Assembly: GCA_019420465.1 (NCBI GenBank)
Contig: JAHZHB010000032.1
Coordinates: 1 to 15,207, forward strand
Direction: 5' to 3'
Length of the DNA: 15,207 nucleotides
Source of the DNA: Lachnospiraceae bacterium
GTDB lineage: Bacteria; Bacillota; Clostridia; Lachnospirales; Lachnospiraceae
Shown here: positions 6,570 to 13,327 of the stretch, piece after piece
Position numbering within the stretch: position 1 is the stretch's first letter
Layout of the letters: every line of letters starts with the position of its first letter
Position numbers and translations under genes: made by a program
Notes under the pieces: model-generated
What the model was told of the DNA's origin: nothing
Databases searched by the model: none
The model's input: the letters and a program-made list of their open reading frames with translations, nothing else

Positions 6570-7760
6570 ATGGAAAAACGTTTATTCACATCCGAGTCCG
6601 TAACCGAAGGACATCCGGACAAAATGTGTGACCAGATTTCTGATGCGATCCTCGATGCCCTCGTAGCACAGGATCCGATGAGCCGCGTAGCCTGCGAAAC
6701 CTGCACAACCACAGGTCTTGTTATGGTTATGGGTGAGATTACAACAAAGGCCTACGTAGATATCCAGAAGATCGTGCGCGATACCGTTCGTGAGATCGGA
6801 TATACCCGTGGCAAATACGGATTTGATGCCGATACCTGCGGTGTGATCACAGCGATCGATGAGCAGTCTGCAGATATCGCCCTTGGTGTTGACAAGGCAC
6901 TTGAAGCCAAGGAACACACCATGTCAGAAGAAGAGATCGATGCTATCGGTGCCGGTGATCAGGGTATGATGTTCGGTTTCGCCACCAACGAAACAGAAGA
7001 ATACATGCCGTATCCGATCGCCCTGGCTCACAAGCTGGCTCTGCAGCTGACAAAGGTCCGCAAAGACGGTACTCTGACTTACCTGCGTCCGGATGGAAAG
7101 ACACAGGTTACTGTAGAATATGACGAAAATGACAAACCGGTACGTCTGGATGCTGTCGTACTGTCCACACAGCATGATCCGGATGTCACACAGGAGCAGA
7201 TCCATGCCGACATTAAAAAATATGTCTTTGATCCGATCCTTCCGGCAGATATGGTCGATGCAGAGACCAAATTTTTCATCAACCCGACAGGCCGTTTCGT
7301 TATCGGCGGACCTCACGGAGATTCCGGTCTGACCGGCCGTAAGATCATCGTAGACACCTACGGTGGCTATGCCCGTCACGGCGGCGGCGCTTTCTCCGGC
7401 AAGGACTGCACAAAAGTTGACCGTTCCGCAGCCTATGCCGCACGTTACGTTGCCAAAAATATCGTAGCAGCCGGTCTGGCTGACAAATGTGAGATCCAGC
7501 TGTCCTATGCGATCGGTGTGGCTCACCCGACATCCATCATGGTCGATACCTTCGGTACAGGAAAGCTTTCCGATTCCCGTCTCGTAGAGATCATCCGTGA
7601 AAACTTTGACCTGCGTCCGGCCGGTATCATTAAGATGCTTGACCTGCGCCGTCCGATCTACAAACAGACCGCAGCTTACGGTCATTTCGGCAGAAACGAT
7701 CTGGATCTGCCGTGGGAGAAACTGGACAAAGCAGATGCGCTGAAAAGTTACCTGCAGTAA
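6570..7760 (+). CDS. metK: S-adenosylmethionine synthetase
   Basis: This 396-residue enzyme makes SAM from methionine and ATP in the cytosol. The ATG at 6570 follows AAGGAG by 7 bases and gives MEKRLFTSESVTEGHPDK. The frame also opens at a GTG at 6513, but that lies inside the terminator stem and is rejected. Motifs are GHPDK (residues 14-18), the hexapeptide GAGDQG, and the P-loop-like GGGAFSGKDCTKVDRSAAY. RPAGIIKMLDLRRPIYKQTAAYGHFGR is the usual C-terminal block. Length is standard for the family. Expression is placed under SAM feedback by the S-box leader, and a strong terminator follows 23 bases after the stop codon. Confidence 0.98.
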   Translation: MEKRLFTSESVTEGHPDKMCDQISDAILDALVAQDPMSRVACETCTTTGLVMVMGEITTKAYVDIQKIVRDTVREIGYTRGKYGFDADTCGVITAIDEQSADIALGVDKALEAKEHTMSEEEIDAIGAGDQGMMFGFATNETEEYMPYPIALAHKLALQLTKVRKDGTLTYLRPDGKTQVTVEYDENDKPVRLDAVVLSTQHDPDVTQEQIHADIKKYVFDPILPADMVDAETKFFINPTGRFVIGGPHGDSGLTGRKIIVDTYGGYARHGGGAFSGKDCTKVDRSAAYAARYVAKNIVAAGLADKCEIQLSYAIGVAHPTSIMVDTFGTGKLSDSRLVEIIRENFDLRPAGIIKMLDLRRPIYKQTAAYGHFGRNDLDLPWEKLDKADALKSYLQ

Positions 7761-7782
7761 GTTTTAACCTGAACTTTATATA

Positions 7783-7818
7783 TACAGCGGTATGCCCGAC
7801 ATGCCGCTGTATTTTTTT
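7783..7818 (+). terminator. metK intrinsic terminator
   Basis: A 12-bp stem (7783-7794 with 7800-7811, one G-U) with loop CCCGA is followed by seven T (7812-7818). It ends the metK transcript. Confidence 0.93.
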
Positions 7819-7822
7819 ATAC

Positions 7823-7853
7823 AAAAAGAGAGAACCCTGAAAAAGATTCTCTC
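7823..7853 (-). terminator. murA intrinsic terminator
   Basis: On the minus strand GAGAGAA (complement of 7847-7853) pairs with TTCTCTC (complement of 7828-7834) around a 12-base loop, followed by five T (complement of 7823-7827). It lies 30 bases after the murA stop and is separate from the metK terminator. Confidence 0.8.
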
Positions 7854-7882
7854 CCCCATTTCCTTTTTCTCTTTTGCACAGA

Positions 7883-9178
7883 TCAGCCTACTCTGAGTCT
7901 GAACTTTTGGATCTCCTTCTCACTGGAAACTCGCTCGATCTCTGCACCGAGTCCGGCAAGCTTCACTTCGAAATCCTCATATCCTCGCTGGATGTAAACA
8001 ATATCATCAACAACCGTAATCCCCTCTGCTGCCAGACCTGCGATCACAAGCGCTGCTCCTGCACGAAGATCCGGTGCGCTGACTCTGGCGCCGGTAAAGC
8101 CTTCCACGCCATCGATGATGGCGGTATTGCCCTCGACCTTAATGCAACTTCCCATACGGGCCAGCTCATCCACGTATTTAAAACGGTTTTCAAATATACT
8201 CTCTGTCACCACGCTGGTACCACTGGCCAGAGCCAGCACTACGGCGATCTGTGGCTGCATATCCGTCGGATATCCCGGATACGGCAGTGTCTTTATATGT
8301 GTGCGTCTGAGGCGCTTATTTGCGATTACACGGATCGCATCGTCAAACTCCTGTACCTCACAGCCCATCTCAGAAAGCTTGGCTGTCGTGGCTTCCAGGT
8401 GTTTTGGAATGATATTCTTGATCAGCACGTCACCCTTTGTAGCGGCTGCTGCCATCATGTACGTACCTGCCTCGATCATATCCGGTACGATCGAATAATG
8501 TGTCGCATGCAGCTTCTCTACACCACGGATACGGATCACATCCGTACCGGCACCCTTGATGTTGGCACCCATGGAATTTAAGAAATTGGCCACATCGACA
8601 ACGTGCGGCTCACGGGCGGCATTTTCAAGGATCGTATAGCCACTGGCCATGGACGCGGCCATCATGATATTGATCGTGGCACCTACAGATACCATATCGA
8701 GATAAATATGTTTTCCGGTCAGTCCGTTGTCTGCGCTTGCACAGATAGAACCGCCTTTGATATCTACCGCTGCCCCCAGTGCTCTGAATCCTTTCAGATG
8801 CAGATCGATCGGTCGGCTGCCGATATTGCAGCCTCCCGGAAGCGGTACCTCCGCCTTTTTATATTTGCCAAGAAGCGCACCCAAAAGATAATACGAGGCA
8901 CGGATCTTTTTAATAAACTCATACTCTACACTGATGTCACCAATCGTGGATCCGTTGATACGGACACTGTGACGGTCTACTCTGTCAACAACTGCTCCGA
9001 TCTTCTGAATAGCTTCCAGTAATACGTTGATGTCCCGGACATCCGGCAGATTTTCAATATATACAGTTTCGTCCGTCATGATCGCTGCAGATAATATAGC
9101 CAGTGCCGAATTTTTGGCACCGCCAATCTCTACTTCACCAACAAGCGGATTTCCACCTTTGATCACATACTGCTCCAT
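7883..9178 (-). CDS. murA: UDP-N-acetylglucosamine 1-carboxyvinyltransferase
   Basis: This 431-residue enzyme transfers enolpyruvate from PEP to UDP-GlcNAc, the first committed step of peptidoglycan synthesis. The ATG at 9178 has AGGAG 6 bases upstream and gives the canonical MEQYVIKGGNPLVGEVEI; two upstream in-frame starts (ATG 9211, GTG 9238) lack such support and would add a basic, non-family extension. K22-N23 (GGAKNSA) contact substrate. The catalytic, fosfomycin-target cysteine is retained at C117 in PGGCNIGSRPIDLHLKG. Other blocks are GATINIMMAASMASG and GYPTDMQPQ. Bacillus has a murA paralogue next to spoIID-spoIIQ; here the same genes are on the same strand but separated by four others. 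Which of the two Firmicute MurA subfamilies this is was not determined. Confidence 0.96.
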   Translation of the reverse strand: MEQYVIKGGNPLVGEVEIGGAKNSALAILSAAIMTDETVYIENLPDVRDINVLLEAIQKIGAVVDRVDRHSVRINGSTIGDISVEYEFIKKIRASYYLLGALLGKYKKAEVPLPGGCNIGSRPIDLHLKGFRALGAAVDIKGGSICASADNGLTGKHIYLDMVSVGATINIMMAASMASGYTILENAAREPHVVDVANFLNSMGANIKGAGTDVIRIRGVEKLHATHYSIVPDMIEAGTYMMAAAATKGDVLIKNIIPKHLEATTAKLSEMGCEVQEFDDAIRVIANKRLRRTHIKTLPYPGYPTDMQPQIAVVLALASGTSVVTESIFENRFKYVDELARMGSCIKVEGNTAIIDGVEGFTGARVSAPDLRAGAALVIAGLAAEGITVVDDIVYIQRGYEDFEVKLAGLGAEIERVSSEKEIQKFRLRVG

Positions 9179-9238
9179 AAAAAGCTCCTCTGGTTTGATT
9201 TTTTTCTTCATTCCCGAGCTGTAAATAAATATATGCAC

Positions 9239-9256
9239 TGCGGATCCCCATCCGCA
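9239..9256 (-). repeat. hairpin in the murA leader (proximal)
   Basis: TGCGGAT (9239-9245) and ATCCGCA (9250-9256) form a perfect 7-bp stem closing a four-base loop (GGGG on the minus strand, CCCC on plus). It lies in the predicted 5' UTR of murA, about 60 bases before the start codon. No T-run follows, so it is not a terminator. Function is unknown. Confidence 0.6.
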
Positions 9257-9291
9257 TAAATATCTATAACGGCCCCTCAGGTCTTATCTGC

Positions 9292-9324
9292 TTTTGTAAG
9301 AACTGTCTCCCCCGTCTTACAAAA
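9292..9324 (-). repeat. inverted repeat in the murA leader (distal)
   Basis: TTTTGTAAGA (9292-9301) and TCTTACAAAA (9315-9324) are perfect 10-base inverted repeats flanking 13 bases that read CGGGGGAGACAGT on the minus strand. The element starts about 25 bases after the predicted murA transcription start. It could be an RNA hairpin or an operator; no known riboswitch or T-box motif is recognised. Confidence 0.65.
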
Positions 9325-9354
9325 TACGAAGTTTTATATACTCCCAGTTATGCT

Positions 9355-9383
9355 ATTGTATCATAAATGCATCTTCTTTTCAA
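9355..9383 (-). promoter_or_regulatory. sigma-A promoter of murA
   Basis: On the minus strand TTGAAA (9378-9383), a 17-base spacer and TACAAT (9355-9360) with an upstream TG (TGATACAAT) make a strong promoter. The start near 9348 gives a leader of about 170 bases. Confidence 0.8.
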
Positions 9384-9466
9384 TGTTTACGGGCACATTT
9401 AACATTTTTGTCCGGTTTAGATGGTTTTTTTGCAAAAATGGAAGAACATCCCACAACATTCCACAA

Positions 9467-10036
9467 TCATTTTTTCTTTTTCTGCTTTACACTGTAGCCA
9501 AATGTACCACATCTCTTTCCCAGTGCATAATATTCCCCATGGGAATATACAATCGGCTGTGCTTTCGAAAGTTCAAATTTGCCCCGTTCATTCATATATT
9601 TTTCGTCCGCATGGACTGCCACAACCTCCGCGAGGAACATATCGTGGGAACCCAGATGCTGTACCGACTTTACACGGCACTCGATATTGACCGGTGATTC
9701 TTCGATCAGCGGTGCGCCCACTTCCTTTGCCGGCAGAGCTGTCAGACCTGTAGCCTTAAATTTATCCGTATCCCGGCCGGATTTCACTCCACAGTAATCT
9801 GTTGCCCTGACCAAAGCCTCCGTTGTCAGATTGATCACAAATTCCTTTGTTTCCATCAGAAGATGATGAGAATATCTTTCCGGACGGACAGAGATCGATA
9901 CCATCGGCGGATTGGTACATACCGTACCCGCCCAGGCAACAGTGATGATATTTGCCTTGTCTTTATCCTTTACTGTAACCATGACCGCCGGTAACGGATA
10001 GAGCATATTTCCGGCTTTCCATGTCTGTTTTGCCAT
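9467..10036 (-). CDS. flavin reductase-like FMN-binding protein
   Basis: This 189-residue protein has the FMN-binding split-barrel fold of the flavin reductase-like family (RutF/DIM6/NTAB type). Recognisable parts are the N-terminal YPLPAVMVTV, the core NIITVAWAGTVCTNPPMVSISVRPERYSHHLL, the EFVINLTTEAL strand, DYCGVKSGRDTDKF and HDMFLAEVVAVHADE. Such proteins bind FMN and reduce flavin with NAD(P)H, or act as small flavoprotein electron carriers in anaerobes; the substrate here is not predictable. The C-terminus ends in a lysine run (QKKKK). AAGGAG lies 7 bases before the ATG. It follows the pyrophosphatase gene by 95 bases with no convincing promoter or terminator between them, so co-transcription is possible. 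Confidence 0.87.
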   Translation of the reverse strand: MAKQTWKAGNMLYPLPAVMVTVKDKDKANIITVAWAGTVCTNPPMVSISVRPERYSHHLLMETKEFVINLTTEALVRATDYCGVKSGRDTDKFKATGLTALPAKEVGAPLIEESPVNIECRVKSVQHLGSHDMFLAEVVAVHADEKYMNERGKFELSKAQPIVYSHGEYYALGKRCGTFGYSVKQKKKK

Positions 10037-10131
10037 TATTTTCTCCTTATACGCTGTTTTATGTCTTTTTTATGCCGTTTTTTTCATATTTTCACTGTTC
10101 CCTGTGCAGGACAGTTTTCTCTCTTCACGTT

Positions 10132-11778
10132 TTACTGTTCCTGCAATACACGCATCATCGCCGGGATCAGCTGTTTTTTTCTGGAAACCACATGCGGAAG
10201 GATCACACTGTTTTCTCCTGCAGACACACCAAACGCCTTTTCCACCAGCTCAGGGGCACCCTTACCACAGAATATCAGTTCTGTCGTTTCCTCCAGAATA
10301 CTTGTCAGCATGAAAAAGATCATATGAATACCATGTTTGCCGCATTCCTGCTCCATATACGGAAGCAGACGCTTTTTGATCTCGGTAAGCTCATCTGTGG
10401 CCATGGAACTGATCTGTCCCACACCAAAGCTTTCTTCCCCGGCTACAAACTTTTTGAAGTCCTGATAAAAGATTTCTTCTGCCGTCTTGTCTTTCAGATT
10501 GCTTCCTGCCCTGAACATATCGGCAGCAAAGCTCTCCATTTCGATACCGGCGATCCCTGCCAGATCTTTTGCCGCTGCCTCATCAGTAGCTGTACATGTC
10601 GGCGAACGGAACATCAGCGTATCTGACAGAATAGCCGCGCACAAAAGGCCGGCTATATTCTCCGGGATCTGCACATCTTTTTCTTTGAACATCTGATAAA
10701 TGATCGTTGCCGTGCAGCCTACCGGCTGATTGCGAAACAGAATCGGCTGCATGGTTTCCAATGTACCGATCCTGTGATGATCGATGATCTCCAGGATTTC
10801 CGCCTCATTGATATTATCTACCGCCTGAGCCAGCTCATTATGATCCACAAGAATAACTTTCTTTTTCTGTATATTTAACAGATTTCTGCGGGAGATTGTT
10901 CCCACATAATGATTTTTCTGATCCAGGATCGGGAAATCACGAAATCTTCTCTGCCCCATCAGCACACGGATCTTGTCAGTAAAATCCTGCAGATGGAAAG
11001 TGACCAGATTTTCTGACGTCATCAGTGCGCGGGCCGGAATACTCTGTGTGATCATACGCGCGATCGTGAATGTATCGTATGGCGAGCGGATGATACCACA
11101 GCCCATTTCCTCTGCATATTTTAAGATCACCGGCGATATCTCCGCATTCAGTCCCACAACGATGCATTTGGCATGCATCTCCACCGCACACAAATGGTCT
11201 TCTGCACGGTTGCCAAGGATGACCAGATCCTGCGGCTCGATATATTTTCTGACCAGATCCGGATTGGCTGCTCCGATAAAAATCTTACCGGCATCAAACA
11301 GCGTATCCCTCTCTCCCACCAGTATCGTACCGTCAAGCGTATCTGCAATATGTCCAAAAGGCGTACCGGCCTCAGAAAGCGCCCGGGGATTCTGGTTCAT
11401 CATACTGTCCGTGATATCCCCCACTGTAATAATCCCCTCCAGACAGTTTTTTTCATCTGTCAGTGGTAATGTCACCGCATTCATCTCCTGCATCAGGTTC
11501 CAGGCTTTGCGGACAGATATCTCTTTGGATACACCCGGCAGAGGCCGGATCTCCATATCCTTAACCTGTGTACCGACATCCGGCAGATAGGCAGGTGCTG
11601 TCATATGAAAATGCTTCAGCACATATTCGGTTTCTTCATTCATCTGTCCTGCCCGTTTGGCAACAAAGGATCCTTTTTCTGTCTGGTTTTTCAGATATGC
11701 CAGCGCAATCGCAGAACAGATCGAATCCGTATCCGGATTTTTATGGCCAAGAATATAAATTCTGTTTTTTTCTTTCAT
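10132..11778 (-). CDS. CBS/DRTGG-regulated family II inorganic pyrophosphatase
   Basis: A 548-residue manganese-dependent (family II, DHH) pyrophosphatase that hydrolyses PPi to phosphate. The ATG at 11778 is chosen because GGAGG lies 9 bases upstream. The ATG at 11808 has no SD and would lie only about 13 bases from the predicted transcription start. Active-site motifs are GHKNPDTDS (11-19), VDHNE, IIDHHRIG and the C-terminal SRKKQLIP phosphate-binding motif in the DHHA2 domain. Between the first motif and DHN there is a regulatory insert of about 250 residues: a CBS pair split by a DRTGG domain (about 75-310). This architecture matches the Clostridium perfringens CBS-PPase, which is inhibited by AMP/ADP and activated by ATP or diadenosine polyphosphates. 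Regulation in this protein is inferred from that relative. Confidence 0.93.
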   Translation of the reverse strand: MKEKNRIYILGHKNPDTDSICSAIALAYLKNQTEKGSFVAKRAGQMNEETEYVLKHFHMTAPAYLPDVGTQVKDMEIRPLPGVSKEISVRKAWNLMQEMNAVTLPLTDEKNCLEGIITVGDITDSMMNQNPRALSEAGTPFGHIADTLDGTILVGERDTLFDAGKIFIGAANPDLVRKYIEPQDLVILGNRAEDHLCAVEMHAKCIVVGLNAEISPVILKYAEEMGCGIIRSPYDTFTIARMITQSIPARALMTSENLVTFHLQDFTDKIRVLMGQRRFRDFPILDQKNHYVGTISRRNLLNIQKKKVILVDHNELAQAVDNINEAEILEIIDHHRIGTLETMQPILFRNQPVGCTATIIYQMFKEKDVQIPENIAGLLCAAILSDTLMFRSPTCTATDEAAAKDLAGIAGIEMESFAADMFRAGSNLKDKTAEEIFYQDFKKFVAGEESFGVGQISSMATDELTEIKKRLLPYMEQECGKHGIHMIFFMLTSILEETTELIFCGKGAPELVEKAFGVSAGENSVILPHVVSRKKQLIPAMMRVLQEQ

Positions 11779-11827
11779 CTCTTGCATCCTCCATAGGAGT
11801 TTTACCATAAATTCTTATATGAAATGT

Positions 11828-11856
11828 ATCATAGCATTTTTTATTTCCATGGTCAA
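11828..11856 (-). promoter_or_regulatory. sigma-A promoter of the pyrophosphatase gene
   Basis: On the minus strand TTGACC (11851-11856), a 17-base spacer and TATGAT (11828-11833) closely match consensus. The start near 11821 gives a leader of about 43 bases to the ATG at 11778. Confidence 0.85.
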
Positions 11857-11940
11857 TTTTGTCTCCGACTCTCTTTCATATTCCCGTGTTCCTGTGAACC
11901 GGACGCATTTAATTCCTGTTTTTCTTTTTTTGTGAAACTC

Positions 11941-11969
11941 TTATTTTTATCCTCTATCTATGATATGAT
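11941..11969 (+). promoter_or_regulatory. possible promoter of the S1-domain gene
   Basis: A TATGAT -10 box occurs at 11964-11969 (with an overlapping copy at 11959-11964). At 17-base spacing the -35 is TTATTT (11941-11946), which is weak. The position before the S1-domain gene and divergent from the pyrophosphatase promoter supports it. Confidence 0.5.
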
Positions 11970-11981
11970 ACATGTATTATG

Positions 11982-11998
11982 TCCCGACACCTTCGGGA
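11982..11998 (+). repeat. 5' UTR hairpin just before the S1-gene ribosome binding site
   Basis: TCCCGA (11982-11987) and TCGGGA (11993-11998) form a perfect 6-bp stem with a 5-base loop. It ends 4 bases before the GGAGG (12003-12007) that serves the ATG at 12015 and would lie at the very 5' end of the transcript. Confidence 0.5.
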
Positions 11999-12014
11999 GA
12001 ATGGAGGATTGCAA

Positions 12015-12737
12015 ATGAGCGAAGAAAATTTAACCATGAAAGACCTGGAACAGGAGCTGAATGCTTCTCTTGAAGAGGCAGCCAGAAGAACTGAAAAACT
12101 TGCCGAAGTAGATGACGAAGAACAGGGTGTCTGGGAAAACCTTCTGCAGCTGCAGGAAGAAGACGCTGTTCTTGACGTCACTGTATCCGGTATTGTAAAA
12201 GGCGGCGTTATTGCCATGGTTGACGGTATCCGTGCTTTTATTCCGGCTTCCAAACTGTCCCTCGGCTATGTGGAAGATCTGGAAGACTACCTGAAAAAAG
12301 AACTGAAAGTAAAGATCATCGATGTTATCCCGGAAGAGAAACGACTGGTTCTCTCCGCCAGAGAGCTGCTGCGCGAAGAAGCGAAAAAAGAACGAGATGC
12401 CAAAATGCAGGCTGTTCAGGTTGGCCTGGTAACAGAAGGCACAGTAGAAACGATCAAACCTTACGGTGCTTTCGTCAATATCGGTGATGGTGTTACCGGT
12501 CTTTTACATGTATCCCAGATCAGCAACAAACGCATCAAGACCCCGGAAGACGTTCTCTCTGTCGGAGATAAAGTAACCGTAAAGGTCACCGCAGTCAAAG
12601 ACGGCCGCATCAGCCTCAGCATGAAAGCACTCCTTGCAGAGGAAGAAAAGCAGGAAGAAGAAATATCCTTCGAGCTTCCCAAAACAGAAGAAATCGGTAC
12701 TTCTCTCGGCTCTCTGTTTAAGGGACTGAAACTGTAA
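12015..12737 (+). CDS. double S1-domain RNA-binding protein
   Basis: This 240-residue protein starts at the ATG at 12015, with GGAGG 7 bases upstream; an in-frame ATG at 11979 lies ahead of the leader hairpin and lacks an SD. The N-terminal 45 residues are acidic and helical. S1 domain 1 (about 50-116) covers DVTVSGIVKGGVIAMVDGIRAFIPASKL through RLVLSARELL. A charged linker with EEAKKERDAK follows. S1 domain 2 (about 137-204) has the textbook GTVETIKPYGAFVNIGDGVTGLLHVSQIS and GRISLSMKAL. It looks like a short paralogue of ribosomal protein S1 with two OB-folds in place of four to six; similar small S1 proteins occur in other Clostridia. RNA binding, perhaps in translation, is likely; a specific role is not known. 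It is monocistronic and ends at the terminator at 12821-12866. Confidence 0.88.
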   Translation: MSEENLTMKDLEQELNASLEEAARRTEKLAEVDDEEQGVWENLLQLQEEDAVLDVTVSGIVKGGVIAMVDGIRAFIPASKLSLGYVEDLEDYLKKELKVKIIDVIPEEKRLVLSARELLREEAKKERDAKMQAVQVGLVTEGTVETIKPYGAFVNIGDGVTGLLHVSQISNKRIKTPEDVLSVGDKVTVKVTAVKDGRISLSMKALLAEEEKQEEEISFELPKTEEIGTSLGSLFKGLKL

Positions 12738-12820
12738 TCTGTATCTGTTCAGAACGATCCGTTTTCTCTGTTTTTCATTTCTGACAGACAGAGCATATGG
12801 CTTCTTTTATTCTGCTACAG

Positions 12821-12866
12821 ATAAAAACAGACCGTTCAGGGATATCCCCTGTCGGTCTGTTTTTAT
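12821..12866. terminator. bidirectional terminator between the S1 and GIY-YIG genes
   Basis: ATAAAAACAGACCG (12821-12834) and CGGTCTGTTTTTAT (12853-12866) are perfect 14-base inverted repeats, and the enclosed sequence can add a CAGGG/CCCTG helix. A/T tracts at both stem bases provide a T-run in either direction, fitting the convergent genes. The GIY-YIG stop codon (12863-12865) is inside the stem. Confidence 0.92.
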
Positions 12867-13117
12867 ATTTTTCTGCCTGCGATCAGCTGTTCTTTTTCCT
12901 TTCGGGACAGTCTTTTGATCCTGTATTCCCGGCTCATTGCCTCCTCTTTTGTAGAGAAAGTTTCAAAGTATACCAGCCGCACCGGCCGTCTTGTCTTTGT
13001 GTATTTTGCACCCTTTCCGTCATTGTGCGCCTGTATTCGCTTTTCCAGATCTTTCGTCCATCCGGTATAGAGCGTATGATCACTGCATTCAACAATATAC
13101 GTAAAATTTCCATCCAT
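12863..13117 (-). CDS. GIY-YIG nuclease-superfamily protein, YazA/YhbQ type
   Basis: This is an 84-residue single-domain GIY-YIG protein of the YhbQ/YazA (UPF0213) group. The split signature is visible as TYIVEC (6-11) and LYTGWT (16-21). R27, the region HNDGKGAKYTKTRRPVRLVYFE and the presumed metal-ligand E64 (SREYRIKRL) follow the family pattern. The E. coli member YhbQ is reported as a DNA-acting nuclease; the cellular role in Firmicutes is not settled. AGGA lies about 9 bases before the ATG. In Bacillus, yazA sits between yabB and rsmI; here those two are 1 base apart and the gene lies more than 12 kb away behind its own promoter and an unusual leader. Confidence 0.9.
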   Translation of the reverse strand: MDGNFTYIVECSDHTLYTGWTKDLEKRIQAHNDGKGAKYTKTRRPVRLVYFETFSTKEEAMSREYRIKRLSRKEKEQLIAGRKI

Positions 13118-13286
13118 CCTGCATTTTCCTGTCTATGTAAAGGCTCTGCCGGATAGCAAAGCCCTTTATACTAAAGCAATCGACAAAGAACTGTATTTCA
13201 TCCATATTGAAACGTAACCTCTGCTCTGTAGGAAAATTCGATTGCGGATTTTCAATATGGTACCTTCTCAATCCTTCTTCTACCAT
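13089..13286 (-). CDS. doubtful small ORF in the GIY-YIG leader
   Basis: An open frame of 65 codons begins at 13286 and overlaps the start of the GIY-YIG gene by 29 bases in another frame. It has no strong SD, and the ATG lies at or before the predicted transcription start. A shorter form from the ATG at 13205 (38 residues, beginning MDEIQFFVDCF) has AGAGG 12 bases upstream and its start inside an inverted repeat, which could suit a leader peptide. The composition is not low-complexity, but I recognise no family. It could equally be non-coding leader RNA. Confidence 0.2.
   Translation of the reverse strand: MVEEGLRRYHIENPQSNFPTEQRLRFNMDEIQFFVDCFSIKGFAIRQSLYIDRKMQDGWKFYVYC
13118..13280 (-). 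promoter_or_regulatory. structured leader of the GIY-YIG gene
   Basis: About 163 bases separate the predicted transcription start from the GIY-YIG ATG. They hold an 11-bp perfect inverted repeat (CCATATTGAAA at 13202-13212, TTTCAATATGG at 13250-13260, 37-base spacer). Closer to the gene is a long hairpin at 13138-13168 (12 pairs with one bulge and one mismatch, loop CGGATA). Neither is followed by a T-run. No known riboswitch class is recognised. Confidence 0.45.
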
Positions 13287-13315
13287 AGTATACTCTGTTT
13301 TCTCTTTTTTGTGAA
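13287..13315 (-). promoter_or_regulatory. sigma-A-like promoter upstream of the GIY-YIG leader
   Basis: On the minus strand TTCACA (13310-13315), a 17-base spacer and TATACT (13287-13292). The -35 begins only 12 bases after the spoIIQ stop codon. Transcription would start near 13280. Confidence 0.6.
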
Positions 13316-13327
13316 TCAGCCACTTTT

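Noticed and set aside
6924..7685. Long open frame (253 codons) on the minus strand opposite metK
   Set aside because: It lies wholly inside metK, has no SD or recognisable protein motif, and arises from the codon bias of a highly expressed gene. The same holds for long frames opposite murA (7874-8581), the regulator (3990-4733) and the pyrophosphatase (10021-10626, 10973-11590).
9179..9354. T-box or known riboswitch in the murA leader
   Set aside because: No T-box sequence (GGGTGGNACCGCG-like), no terminator and no conserved aptamer core that I can recognise.
9434..9463. Possible terminator of the flavin reductase gene (TGGAA..TTCCA followed by five T on the minus strand)
   Set aside because: Only five base pairs with a 15-base loop, too weak to separate from chance in AT-rich sequence.
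10094..10115. Hairpin ACTGT..ACAGT between the pyrophosphatase and flavin reductase genes as a terminator
   Set aside because: The stem (5 + 4 bp with a 2-base bulge) has a T-rich tail only on the plus strand, where no gene ends; on the minus strand it is followed by GAAAATATG, so I do not call a terminator for the pyrophosphatase gene.
13202..13260. Miniature transposable element with 11-bp terminal repeats
   Set aside because: The element would be only 59 bases, with no target-site duplication at its ends and no second copy in the window; a leader RNA structure is the simpler reading.
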